DNA of 64,000 nt, from positions 73,017,053 to 73,081,052 of the forward strand of contig CM060732.1 of the NCBI GenBank assembly GCA_030704615.1, read 5' to 3'. This document shows, piece by piece, positions 1-9,486 of this stretch (position 1 is the first letter of the stretch; each line of letters opens with the position of its first letter). This stretch comes from Takakia lepidozioides (lineage: Eukaryota; Streptophyta; Takakiopsida; Takakiales; Takakiaceae). The position numbers and the translations under genes were made by a program. The notes beneath the pieces are model-generated. The model had not been told where the DNA came from, did not search any database, and saw only the letters and a program-made list of their open reading frames with translations.

Positions 1-231
1 CTTCACCCACTACTCCAAACTGCCAAAACCCGATCACCCCCAACCATGCAACTTCAATATCACCATAGCACTGTTATCGAGGGCTCTTGCACGACTTGCC
101 TCCCTTATTTTACAAAATCATCACATTTGACACTGAGTCTATGCTGGCACCTGCACCCTGCATGCAATCCAGGCCCAACAACATTTGCTCCCCCATGGTG
201 AAAATTGTAGTTAACGCCATCCAGTTAGTTT

Positions 232-535
232 TTATAATCCCATATTCTTTGTACTGTTTTACTTGTCGTATATAAATACTGAATTAGGGCACAAGTTGGT
301 GTCTCTTGCGAGACATAAAAATAAAAAGCTCGGGGGAGGATGGGAGGTGAGCGACGTGCATTTACGACGTACCTGCATGTTATTTTTTGCTAGGACTAAT
401 TTCTGTTGTCTTTTTCTTCCGAGGGTTGGACTACCTACACCCACTACTTTGTTTGCCAGTCACGTACCTCCAGTAATTCTTCTGACTGGACTGTAAAGCT
501 GTTTCAATGAATTGATGTGGCTACCCAGGCTTGGG
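232..535 (+). repeat. LTR-like repeat, copy 1
   Basis: This stretch contains a TATA-like TATATAAATACT and an AAAAAGCTCGGGGGAGG motif. It matches the reverse complement of about 1645-1968 over most of its length, ending in a shared GTGGCTACCCAGGCT motif. It may be an LTR, because a partial third copy at 2787-2876 follows a polypurine tract plus TGTTGGA start. The outer ends are not defined. Confidence 0.5.
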
Positions 536-1644
536 ATGCCTTGTGTTATTCCTCAGTGATCCCTAGCTACGAGGGCTCCCGTATCATGGGAATTCTTAGA
601 GTATCGCAGACAACAACTCGAATTAGAAGCTGCTGCATTGTCAAGTTGGTGGCTCGTTGGCTGGTCCTTCCTGCTAACAGACATTGCTGACGTAAAACCA
701 AAAAAGCAAGTGACTCTTTGTGACTTGATAATATGCAGCATAGCAAATACACCGGAGGGCCAAACACAGTAAGCAGAATCAAAATGGGAACAGTAAATGG
801 AAACTGGAAGTCGTATCTCGAACTTGTAAAGCCCGTCTAGTGTGCTGATGGCATGGGCAACACACTGAAAGAGAAGAAAAGGCATCTGGACACTCCCTCA
901 ATTATGAAGAACACAACATCTTCTTGATTTATGGCATGAAAGGACCCTAGGAAAGCAATATCCATCTGAGCTGACTTGAAGTTGTACCACTCTGTCATAT
1001 CACATTCCATCCATACGGTCAACAAAACCAAAAGAGCCGTTTGTCACTGAAAATGCACTCCCATTGTCTGCAATCATTTGCCAGTTGAGTAGCTGGATGG
1101 CCCTGCACACAGATGGACCCACTTTGAACAGCGTGGGGCTATCTTTGAACAGCAAGAGACAAATGTATGTACAGTTTTAAGGATTCCTCGTTATTCTGAG
1201 GCCAGGCTCCAACTCTCTCTGGATTTGATCAAGGCTTCAAAGATCTTCCGATCATGATAGTGTAGTATACGTCCATCAACTCAAAATTGTGATTGAACAA
1301 GCGATCATTCAAATTGGACACATAGGCCCTCGGTTCCATCGATGCACTGGCCCACAAAATAACCATCTTGGTATCTGCCTGCTAAATTCAAGTATGCCGA
1401 GGGGGCACAGTGTTTTGAAGTGGTTCACCTCCGCTGAAATTAACTGGTAGGAAATTTTGTTGAAGCCTGCCATACAACCTCCACACAACAAGCTGCAATT
1501 GCTGAATTGCATACTTCAGTGACCGGCGCATAGTTCATTGTCTGGACCTTTGTGACACACCCTGCATTCCCAGATCAGAAAGGTGTTCGTTCCACACCAG
1601 ACGAGCCGTAACAGCAACAGATCAACACAATCAATATAAACAGA

Positions 1645-1968
1645 ATCCCTAGCCTGGGTAGCCACAGAAATTCTTCACGCCTTATTGAAACAGCTCAATT
1701 AAAGTCCAGTCAGAAGAAATACTGGAGGTATGTGACCTGTTCTTTCCTGTCTGTGGCAAACACTCTAGTCGTGGGTATTCCAACCCGAAATTAGTCCTAG
1801 CAAAAAATAACATGCAGGTACGTCGTAAATGCATGTGGCTCACCTCCCATCCTCCCCCGAGCTTTTTATTTTTATGTCTCGCAAGAGACACCAACTTGTG
1901 CCCTATTTCAGTATTTATATACGAGAAGTAAAACCAATACAAAGAATATGGGACAATCTTGAGTACTG
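1645..1968 (-). repeat. LTR-like repeat, copy 2 (inverted)
   Basis: This is the reverse-complement copy of the repeat at 232-535. It shares the TATA-like box, the CTTGCGAGACATAAAA segment and the GGCTACCCAGGCT end. The two arms could fold back on each other across a 1.1-kb spacer. Two insertions in opposite orientation, or a foldback element, would both explain this. Confidence 0.5.
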
Positions 1969-2631
1969 CAAATGCCCTAAACCGGCCTGGTAGGTCCAAT
2001 AAATAAAAATGACATCGTTAGGAGATCAGTATAACGGTATTGTGGCGAGTTATGGAAGGCACAAACGACCGCATCAAAACACGGGGGCTCTCGTTCTGCG
2101 GTGGTGTCGCTGTGGAGCACAGGGCCGCGCTAATTTGCGTCGTCGCGTTGTTGGACCCCAACTTACCGTTTAGTCGGACATGATCGCTGCCTCGTGTCTG
2201 TGTCTTTGGCCCTGGGCAAGAAGGCCCAAACCGTACTTACATCCTTGTCCACAGTCCACACCACACACCTCGCCTCCTGCATTACAACTCTCTGAGGGAC
2301 TCGTCTTTTTTCTATTATGTCCTATAGGTCTTTTGGGCCTTCTTTGGGATATTTTCTTTCTCTTACTGTTACATTGATTGTCCTTTTGACTATGACACAA
2401 ACTTTTAAACTTCAAACAGTGATGTGGGTGGAATTGGTTTCAGGTATCCAGCCTAAGTTATCCACTCGTGCATGGCCGATGGAGGTTTCGTGGGACTGGG
2501 GAGTTTGAGTGCTATGACAAGTAGGCCCTATGTATGCCAGTAATGTATCAACAATGTCATTGTTTCTGGACATCTTCAGTTCTACTCGAGCAGTACACAA
2601 GTTAGAGCAGTACACAAGTTAGCATCCGGCA

Positions 2632-2880
2632 GGGGGAGAGATGTTGGATCACGCTCCAAGTATTTTGTGACCCACATACAACATACAAAAGCAGGGTCTG
2701 AGTACCTCAGCGGCAGGATTCGACATATTTATGAATGTTCCTTGTGAAATTGACTAAAAGGTACATGAATTGGCCAAGTTTTGTAATCAAGATTGTCCCA
2801 TATTCTTTGCATTGTTTACAGAAATAGGGAACAAGTTGTTGTCTCTCTTGCAAGACATAAATATAAAAAGCTCGGTTTGC
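2632..2880 (+). repeat. Partial LTR with polypurine tract
   Basis: A purine run CAGGGGGAGAGA ends at 2641 and is followed by TGTTGGATCACGCTCC. This is the usual arrangement of a polypurine tract and the 5' edge of a Copia-type 3' LTR. About 145 bp further in, the sequence joins the repeat shared with 232-535 (CCCATATTCTTTG, AGACATAAA, AAAAAGCTCGG), then breaks off near 2876. The internal region upstream is too decayed to name. Confidence 0.4.
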
Positions 2881-3556
2881 TAGATAGGAAGAAAAAGTCT
2901 CCCTGGAGATAGCTAAAGCCCTGCGGGCAATGAAAATAGAAGGTCGTAGAATGGATGATGAATGCCCATTCAGCTCACAGTGAGGAACGAGAGCAAGTGC
3001 AGTATTGACAACACTTTCTAGTTGATCAGTTTAAGAAATTTCTTGTAGGTTGTCAACATACATCTTATACTGCCAGACAATCACATGTATCTTAAGTTTT
3101 CAGCTGCGTGAACGAGATGTGTCACCCTCAGTGTTTCGGGTGATATATCACATGAGGTTCAACCCCTCATGTAAGCCCAGCTTGGGCCCTACAAACAGTA
3201 TTCATTATAGATAGAGTTGAAAGGAACATTTGGCAGACAGCCAGCAAAACACTACAAGACAACTGAATTGAACTCTCATTCTGATTTTGGAAGACACACA
3301 TACACCCTTTGAAGTCACATGACATTTGAGTGAAAATGTAGCGCAATAGATGACAAATATGCAGACTCTCTCTTCCACTAAATATGACAAAGCCCTGCTT
3401 CAAAACAAGCACATTTGCACTCGCACCAGCCTCAGCTTCAAGAATAACTGGCATCTAACAGAGGCCAAATAGAACTATCCCTCCCAGTTGAAAGAAGGAG
3501 TGCGATAAAGCCCGCAATGGCAAGCTCTTTATTCTCAAGTAAAGACTGGTGTTTTG
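2881..3556. other. Intergenic, includes NDUFS4 3' flank
   Basis: No gene is seen. On the minus strand an AATAAA (3528-3533) lies 24 bp past the NDUFS4 stop and could serve as its poly(A) signal, although the 3' UTR would then be very short. Confidence 0.4.
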
Positions 3557-4912
3557 TTAATCCATCTCTGGCACGGGGCCCTTCCACTTGAAGTTGTCGG
3601 CATACGCTTTTGGCTGTATGTCATACCAAACCAGTATCAGAGGTATGAACACCACCCCTTGAAACTTGAACCCAAACCAACTGCAGCCAGTCTGAGTAGG
3701 CAAGGGCCTAAAAAGAGGCCAAAAGTGCAATGCACCCAAAGCTGACATCCTAACCATAAACATATGTGACCTGTGTGGACCTTATGTGACAAAAATGCAA
3801 AACTACACCAAAGAACCTGAACAAGAAGATACTGCATTTCACAAGCAACACTTAAGTTACATACCTTCTGAAGCGCCTGGTGGGGCTCTCTGACCTGCAA
3901 ATAAGACAACGAACAATCAAGCTTGTGGAAGTTAGTGAATGCAACTGCTGGATTATAGAATCAACAGAAGATGTCACATGAACAGAATCGAACAGTGCTC
4001 ACCAAAGTAGGTCAGAAAGTGCCCTATAGCTGCAAATCAGATATCTTTTAGTTCACTATCAGAAGAAAACAAATATAGGACTTGATGCTTGACCTATCCT
4101 TCCTGATGCACTTTTTGATCCACATGACTACTTGGAAATGCCAATTAATTAGTTAGGTCTAGGTAAGGAAAAGCAAGGTAGAGAAGCCCACCGTGAACTC
4201 CCACCCATATTTCTTTGCAAACTCTACAGCAGATTCCTTGCTGTCAAAATACAGGCCTGCCTCACCCACGGTTGCATATGGATCCCCTGTTGATGTCCAT
4301 CCCATGAGTGGATTTTCCCATCTACCCCACCACATCCAAATAGTTACATTATTAGGATCTTTCTGTCCATCAAAACTCCCACCAACCGCCTTCCTCAAAA
4401 TTACAGGTAAAAAAGAGAATGATCGCACCACCGCTGGAGAAAGGACACCCCAGAAAGTTGGAACACAGAAAACCAATGTTGACTCCTACCCCTAAAAGTG
4501 GGCAACTCGTATCCGAGTCACAAGACACCCGGCAGAGAGGGGCCTGCATACTTTTGGGTCGATTCAAAGCTGATCTTCCATGAGCCAGTATTCGCCATTC
4601 CTTGTTGCGTGGATACGCGTGCAGGAGAGTAAATCACCACCTGCCAACCTCCAACCCTCCATCTTAACAATCCATCTACCCCCTCATACCAATATCAAAT
4701 GCACAATTTCGCGATGGGACAGAATCCTTGCAAACCTTACGATGCAGATGCTGTTCAGGCACACCGGACACCTCCCCGATCTCACCAGCCCTGCCGCTCG
4801 GTACAGACTCAAAATCAGACACTCCAGACAGCTGCGAAGGACCCGAAGTCGAAGAAGACAGCCTCCTCAACGGCGCCGGCAACAGCGCCATCATCCGCCG
4901 CCCGGCCATCAT
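3557..4912 (-). CDS. NDUFS4: NADH dehydrogenase iron-sulfur protein 4 (complex I 18-kDa subunit)
   Basis: This is an accessory subunit of mitochondrial complex I, positioned at the base of the N-module of the matrix arm. Five exons join in frame at GT-AG sites: 4736-4912, 4552-4640, 4192-4321, 3865-3894 and 3557-3613. The product is 160 aa, close to the roughly 154 aa of the Arabidopsis FRO1 protein. Residues 1-40 are rich in R, S and A with no acids at the very start ([20 protein letters not shown]), as expected of a mitochondrial presequence. The family hallmarks follow in order: [45 protein letters not shown] and the C-terminal YADNFKWKG. Exon 4 is a 30-nt microexon ([10 protein letters not shown]). 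The start is the first of two adjacent Met codons. A CT microsatellite lies just upstream, and retroelements begin about 125 bp from the ATG. Confidence 0.93.
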
Positions 4913-4941
4913 CCCTCTCTCTCTCTCTCTCTCTCTCTCCC
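4913..4941. repeat. (CT)n microsatellite in NDUFS4 5' leader
   Basis: A run of about 13 CT dinucleotides lies directly upstream of the NDUFS4 start codon (GA repeat on the coding strand). GA-rich leaders are common in plant 5' UTRs. Its regulatory effect is unknown. Confidence 0.8.
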
Positions 4942-5037
4942 AAGATCCTGTCTCCTTTCTCCCTCAAAACCTCTCCTCTCTGATTCCCCTCTTGCTCTCC
5001 CTACTAACTCCCATCAACCGCACCAGCACATCCTAAC

Positions 5038-5085
5038 TTTTTTTTTTCTCTTAAGAGGGAAAGCTACCCTCAAAATTTTACTGCT
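5038..5085 (-). mobile_element. Solo LINE/SINE 3' tail
   Basis: Read on the minus strand this is a short hairpin (GAGGG 7-nt loop CCCTC, stem 5055-5071) followed by a poly(A) run. It has the same layout as the 3' end of the LINE at 5358-13262. It is probably a severely 5'-truncated LINE or SINE insertion. It sits in the NDUFS4 upstream region. Confidence 0.5.
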
Positions 5086-5116
5086 AAGGGGAAAGGAAAA
5101 AAAAAAAAAACCAACA

Positions 5117-5347
5117 GTCAGTAGCTCAGTTGGTTAGTGCACTAAGTGCCACCCAGATGATTATGGGGTCAAATCCTACTTCTTGACTGGTGCGGTATAC
5201 TCTTCTCCCCCTCCTTGGGCGGCGTCCCATTTCTACGCCTTCATGGCGCGGTTGCTGTGAAAGAGGTTATTTTCTCCTCTCACTATTAAGGGGCCTGATT
5301 TGTGAGCTGTCGCTCCCAGGTGTTTCCCTTTGAAAAAAAGAAAAAAT
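5117..5347 (+). mobile_element. tRNA-derived SINE
   Basis: The 5' part has a pol III A box (TAGCTCAGTTGGTTAGTGC, about 5122-5140) and a B box (GGGTCAAATCC, about 5166-5176) at tRNA-like spacing. A tRNA-unrelated body of about 150 bp follows, then an A-rich tail (5334-5347). The predicted acceptor stem does not pair cleanly, so a functional tRNA gene is unlikely. The tail abuts the 9-bp repeat at the left edge of the LINE. Confidence 0.6.
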
Positions 5348-6286
5348 ACAACTTTCTAATCTTGTAGTTCTGGGGGTTAGTATCGCGGGCTTCGGGATGG
5401 CGCTCCGCAGTTTGCGGTGAGTGTATCCTGGGGCTTAGCCGCTATCCCCAACCTCTCCCTCAGCAGGAATGGGTCTCACGATGCAAAGGCCATCCTGCTT
5501 CCCCCCCCTCAATCTCTCTTGCAAGCCAAGTTCCCCCTTCAGGCGGTAACATGAGCAAGTTCTGCTACGTTACCCCTACCATCTCCCCCCCTGCGCTCTC
5601 TTTCAAAGCAATGACGAAAAATGAAAACCTGAAGCATATGTTGAGATTTCATCTTCCCAGTGTTCATCTTCATGTGCCTCTCTTCTCAAGTCTTTCTTCA
5701 TTCATAAGATCCAACAGAGTTCTTCCCACCCCCACGGCTTCCCATGTTGGTTTAATGAGCCGCCACGCTCACACATCCTCACTCTGCCATTGTCTCAGGC
5801 ACTTAAGCTCTTGTCGCTAATCGGTGGCTCCCCGAGGCCTGCTGCGGTCTTGCTCGATGCAGCGGCTCATAATGAGCCTTGAAAGAGTGCAGTAGGGAGA
5901 CACTGCCAAGCTACCATGCATTCTCTACAGGAAGGGAAGACTTCTCTTCTTCTATTAACCCCTTCATAGACCAAGGATTGAGGCGAGCTCATCTGTCTTC
6001 TCTAAATGTTGGTGTTGATGCAATTCTACATGCATTCAGCTGAATCAGTTATCTTTCTTCTCTAACAGTTTGTCGCATTTGCGGTCTTCGCTCCACTTCG
6101 TTCCCTGGCATAATACACGTCTACCCCACCTCTCCACTCACTACCTCATTCCTCTCCTCCCTCCGCTCGAATTCTTATCCCCACTCTTGCTTCTCGCGCC
6201 TGTCGTCTACCTGAAACGCCTGCTAATCGCAGTTCTGTCCCATAGATTCCAGAGGCCGTGGTTCCAGAAAGGCGAGACGTGGAGGA

Positions 6287-7177
6287 ATGTCCGACGTATT
6301 GTCTATAGCATCGAAAGCCAAAAATCAGATTTGGACCAGGAAATCTTCCATGTTGCAAGTCGAAGCTGCCTCCATTCTAGGAAAGGGCCCCTCAGCGTCT
6401 GCCCCCCCGCCCTCACCGTTGATGACTGAAAATGCATGGGAGGACACGACGGTGCAAGAAGACAAGGAGCAGCCTGTCATAAATTTGAACGAAGCTAACC
6501 TGCAGGCTCAAGTGCAAAAGTTAACAAAGACAGGCATTCTCCTGTACTTCCCTGAAAAGCCTCGGACGAGAAAATCCATTTGTACTTGGATTATCGAGCA
6601 CCTAGGAACTGTTGGTGGATTGGCACAACACTTTAGCCTTTCAATGGGGAAAGGCTTCTACGCTATCATCTTCAGCTCGCCAGCAGATGCAGAAAAGGCT
6701 CTGCGCTTCAACACACAGACATCCGCCTCCAAAGTCCACATTTTTCCTTGGACCCAGGATTGGGGACACAAGAAAGGCATCTTGTGGAAGCCAAGAGTCA
6801 TTGCCATCCCCTTCCTACGTCCCACGTATCTGACTTCGCTCCCAGAGATAGGTGCCAGTTTTGGCTCATTCATAGGGGCAATCAATGTTCTGGAGCCAGC
6901 TCAGGACAAAATTCTCAGTGTTGATACCGAGGTCACACATTCTCAGGCTACTGAGGACATTGGCGTCCCCAAAATCATTGTGCTCATGCCTGAAAACGCA
7001 GCCATTGGCACCTCTATCAAACTCCCCACCTTGGATGACTCTTACATTGTAGTAGCAGTGAAAGAGGAGGTTCTCTCGGTGATTTGTTACCACTGTAATG
7101 TTGAAGGGCATATCAAGGCTGACTGCCCAATCATCAAGTTTACAAGAAAGGAGGAGGGCTCCTCCCAGCCACTTTGA
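6287..7177 (+). CDS. LINE ORF1: RNA-binding protein with zinc knuckle
   Basis: An open frame of 296 aa. The middle (residues about 75-200) resembles the DUF4283 region of plant L1 ORF1 proteins (FPEKPRTRKSICTWI, GKGFYAIIFSSPADAEKAL). A CCHC zinc knuckle, CYHCNVEGHIKADC, sits near residues 266-279. ORF1 proteins of this class bind the LINE RNA. The frame ends 17 residues after the knuckle, while a different frame stays open across the junction. A frameshift separating ORF1 from its C-terminal half is therefore likely. Confidence 0.75.
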   Translation: MSDVLSIASKAKNQIWTRKSSMLQVEAASILGKGPSASAPPPSPLMTENAWEDTTVQEDKEQPVINLNEANLQAQVQKLTKTGILLYFPEKPRTRKSICTWIIEHLGTVGGLAQHFSLSMGKGFYAIIFSSPADAEKALRFNTQTSASKVHIFPWTQDWGHKKGILWKPRVIAIPFLRPTYLTSLPEIGASFGSFIGAINVLEPAQDKILSVDTEVTHSQATEDIGVPKIIVLMPENAAIGTSIKLPTLDDSYIVVAVKEEVLSVICYHCNVEGHIKADCPIIKFTRKEEGSSQPL

Positions 7178-7184
7178 TACCTCC

Positions 7185-8324
7185 ATGGCCTATCAAACGC
7201 AGCAGGAGAAAGAAGCTCAAAGAAATTCAGATGATCAAGCAATGGTTGACATGCTACATTCCAAGAAAAGAAAAAGAGGCTCCGTATTGATTGAAGTGGT
7301 GTCCCCCATTAAACCAACAGGATCGGGCTTCTTCCCAGTGCGCATCATGGAGGCTTGGGGTTCCTTCCCTTTCTCAATCTCTGATATGCAGCAGCTAGAC
7401 TCTACCAGCTTGGCAATAACGATTCTGGAGCTGCATTCTTTCAAGCTCAGCCCCCTACCAGGGTGGGAACCAGGCTCCTCATTTGAGAGAGAAAAGGCTG
7501 CAATATGTGTCACCCCCCTGCTCTACAATTTTGTAGATGATTACACCAGTTTCTTCCTGCCAAGTGTGAAGCAAGGATTCCAGTCTGCATGGGTTTCGGA
7601 AGCTCTGGCTCTCCAGTTCGGCATTGGGAAGGAAAGAGAGCTTGCATTGACCCTCACGCAAAACATTCTCAAGGACTTCTTTCCAAAACTGAACTTGACT
7701 CTATCTCATATGCAGCATATTGGCATAATGGTTGAAAATATTGCCTCTCTTCCAGATCTTGTTGTTGTTCATGTCATGCCATTTATTTTCGGTAGGGGCT
7801 TGGATACCTCTGGGGCTCATAACTCATGGATTTGGGTGAGTAAGCACTACCTGTCTTGCAGAGTCAAAGACCCCATTGAGTGGGCAAGAGGCATGAAAAT
7901 AATGGAGGTAGGTTCCAAGCTGGTAGATGAACATTACCAGCTGCTACATCCTCAGATGGAATCTGGGCAACCCCAGCAGGAGCCAAATCTCAACACACAA
8001 ATGGTGCTGGCAAAGACGAATCACTCAAATGCATCCTCCAATGTTGTAGCAGATCCAGCCATCACCTTTCTGCTACCGGAAGAGACAGTGGACTCACCCC
8101 CACAGGTGAGCATCTCTGCTGCGTGCTCCCCCTTCTTCTTTTATGTGCTTGACCACTCAGACTGTAAACGGGTATGGACTTTGCTGCTAGACAGTGTTCA
8201 TAAGCAGAAAATCCTGCCAGCCTGGTGGAACTCAGCAGGCCTTCCATCCTCCCCCACAATCCCTCTCCTGCCTTTCAAAAGCTCTAGCCTGGGACATCTC
8301 TGCAGACATGTTTTCAGTTCTTAG
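7185..8324 (+). CDS. LINE second open frame, unknown domain (probable ORF1 C-terminal half)
   Basis: About 380 codons stay open from MAYQTQQEKE to a stop at 8324, with the frame already open upstream from about 7098. I recognise no domain. A basic KKRKRGS cluster near the start could be a nuclear localisation signal. It lies between the ORF1 zinc knuckle and the endonuclease and is +1 relative to ORF1. It is either the rest of ORF1 after one frameshift or a separate ORF. Such length without a stop in an element whose ORF2 is badly broken is notable. Confidence 0.45.
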   Translation: MAYQTQQEKEAQRNSDDQAMVDMLHSKKRKRGSVLIEVVSPIKPTGSGFFPVRIMEAWGSFPFSISDMQQLDSTSLAITILELHSFKLSPLPGWEPGSSFEREKAAICVTPLLYNFVDDYTSFFLPSVKQGFQSAWVSEALALQFGIGKERELALTLTQNILKDFFPKLNLTLSHMQHIGIMVENIASLPDLVVVHVMPFIFGRGLDTSGAHNSWIWVSKHYLSCRVKDPIEWARGMKIMEVGSKLVDEHYQLLHPQMESGQPQQEPNLNTQMVLAKTNHSNASSNVVADPAITFLLPEETVDSPPQVSISAACSPFFFYVLDHSDCKRVWTLLLDSVHKQKILPAWWNSAGLPSSPTIPLLPFKSSSLGHLCRHVFSS

Positions 8325-8540
8325 AGACAGAGGGACCCACTTCGTACCTTTTCAAAACAACTGTAAACGAAAAAAGGCAACGATTGTGTTCACCTGTCAG
8401 CTCCCTGTTTTGATCCATCCTCCACAAGGGTTTAAGTGGTTCTCCACCCCGCCACCATCCGACAAGCGTTCAAAATATTTCTTCCTCCCACAATGGCCAT
8501 CAAGTCACGCAAAGAGCGTGGGCCTGATAGTCACACCCAC

Positions 8541-9468
8541 ATGAATCTGTCTCTTGTCTCCTGGAATGTGCGAGGTCTCGGCTCTGACCACTCTCCCCCA
8601 AAAGGGCAAGGGTCAGAGCTTGGGCCTCCACTTTGTTACGTGGTTCCAATATAATCTTTCTGCAAGAACATAAATTAAATCAACAAAAAATTGCTTCCCT
8701 TGGTGCCTCCATTTGGCCAGCGGCCACTGCCTTCTGGAATCACCATCTCGGATTCTAGAGGGGGCACAACAATCCATTATCTCCCATGAGATCTGGTTGC
8801 AAGGCAGAGTGCAGCTTCTTGTCTTGAACATAGGTCAATCATTGGGGGAGGTGGGGTTTTCTAAACATCTATGCTCCAAATGGGGAGGAAGACAGGATAG
8901 ACCTCTGGAACCAGATCAGATGTAACATGCAGTAGCGACATCATCTCCAGCACTGGCTGGTAGGCGGCGACTTCAATATGGTGGAGGATAAAAGAGACAG
9001 ACTTGGGAGATTGGTGAATGGTCTCTCCATGACAGAAAAGAACACTTGGGATGCCTTGTGCTTGTTAGTGGGGCTGCTCGACGCTTCGTCTCCAAGCCAG
9101 GGAGAATTGAAATTCATATGGTCGAACAACAGGGACCCCCCTCACTTGTGCCAGGCTCGGTTGGACAGATTTTATTGCTCCTACACTCTGAAGTCGTGGT
9201 CAACCAGTGTTTCGTTGCAGCCTATCCTCCTTGAGTTTGACCATGCCATGGTGCAACTGATGCTCAACACCCCAGGGTCCAGGGTGAGAGGCAGGGGTTT
9301 CTTCAAGCTTAACCCAATCATGTTGCAGGACCCCTTCGTCATACAGACCCTTCAGAATGCCTGGGAATCGGCAACCACCCAGCTAGTCTCTCCCACTGCC
9401 AGATTCTTGGCAAAGATGGAACTTTTAAGAGACCTTTGTAAAGTCATGGCAAAGGAAAAGGCAGATGA
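8541..9468 (+). pseudogene. LINE ORF2 endonuclease domain, broken
   Basis: This is an APE-type endonuclease that would nick target DNA. It starts at MNLSLVSWNVRGLGS, the usual N-terminal motif. Frames then change for FLQEHK, LNIYAPN and the stretch with WSNNRDPPHLCQARLDRFY (about 9118-9165). The late motif, normally SDHxP, reads FDHAMV (about 9237-9254), and the related copy at 63 kb also reads FDHA. Several frameshifts and stops make it inactive. Confidence 0.75.
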
Positions 9469-9486
9469 CAACAGGCGGTCAACTCT

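Larger units (their letters stand above)
1..2641. repeat. Degenerate LTR-like repeat block, no gene seen
   Basis: No open reading frame here resembles a known protein. The block holds two arms of one repeat in opposite orientation (about 232-535 plus, about 1645-1968 minus), each with a TATATAAATACT-like box. A third, shorter copy lies in direct orientation near 2787-2876. The 1.1 kb between the arms is not recognised. The arms look like LTRs of an old LTR element, but no pol domain is readable. Confidence 0.45.

Noticed and set aside
4580-5137. 185-codon plus-strand ORF.
   Set aside because: It runs antisense to NDUFS4 exons 1-2 and is extended by the CT repeat and a poly(A) run. No similarity supports it.
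5117-5190. A functional tRNA gene suggested by A and B boxes.
   Set aside because: The acceptor and T stems do not pair properly and a tRNA-unrelated body with an A tail follows, which fits a SINE better.
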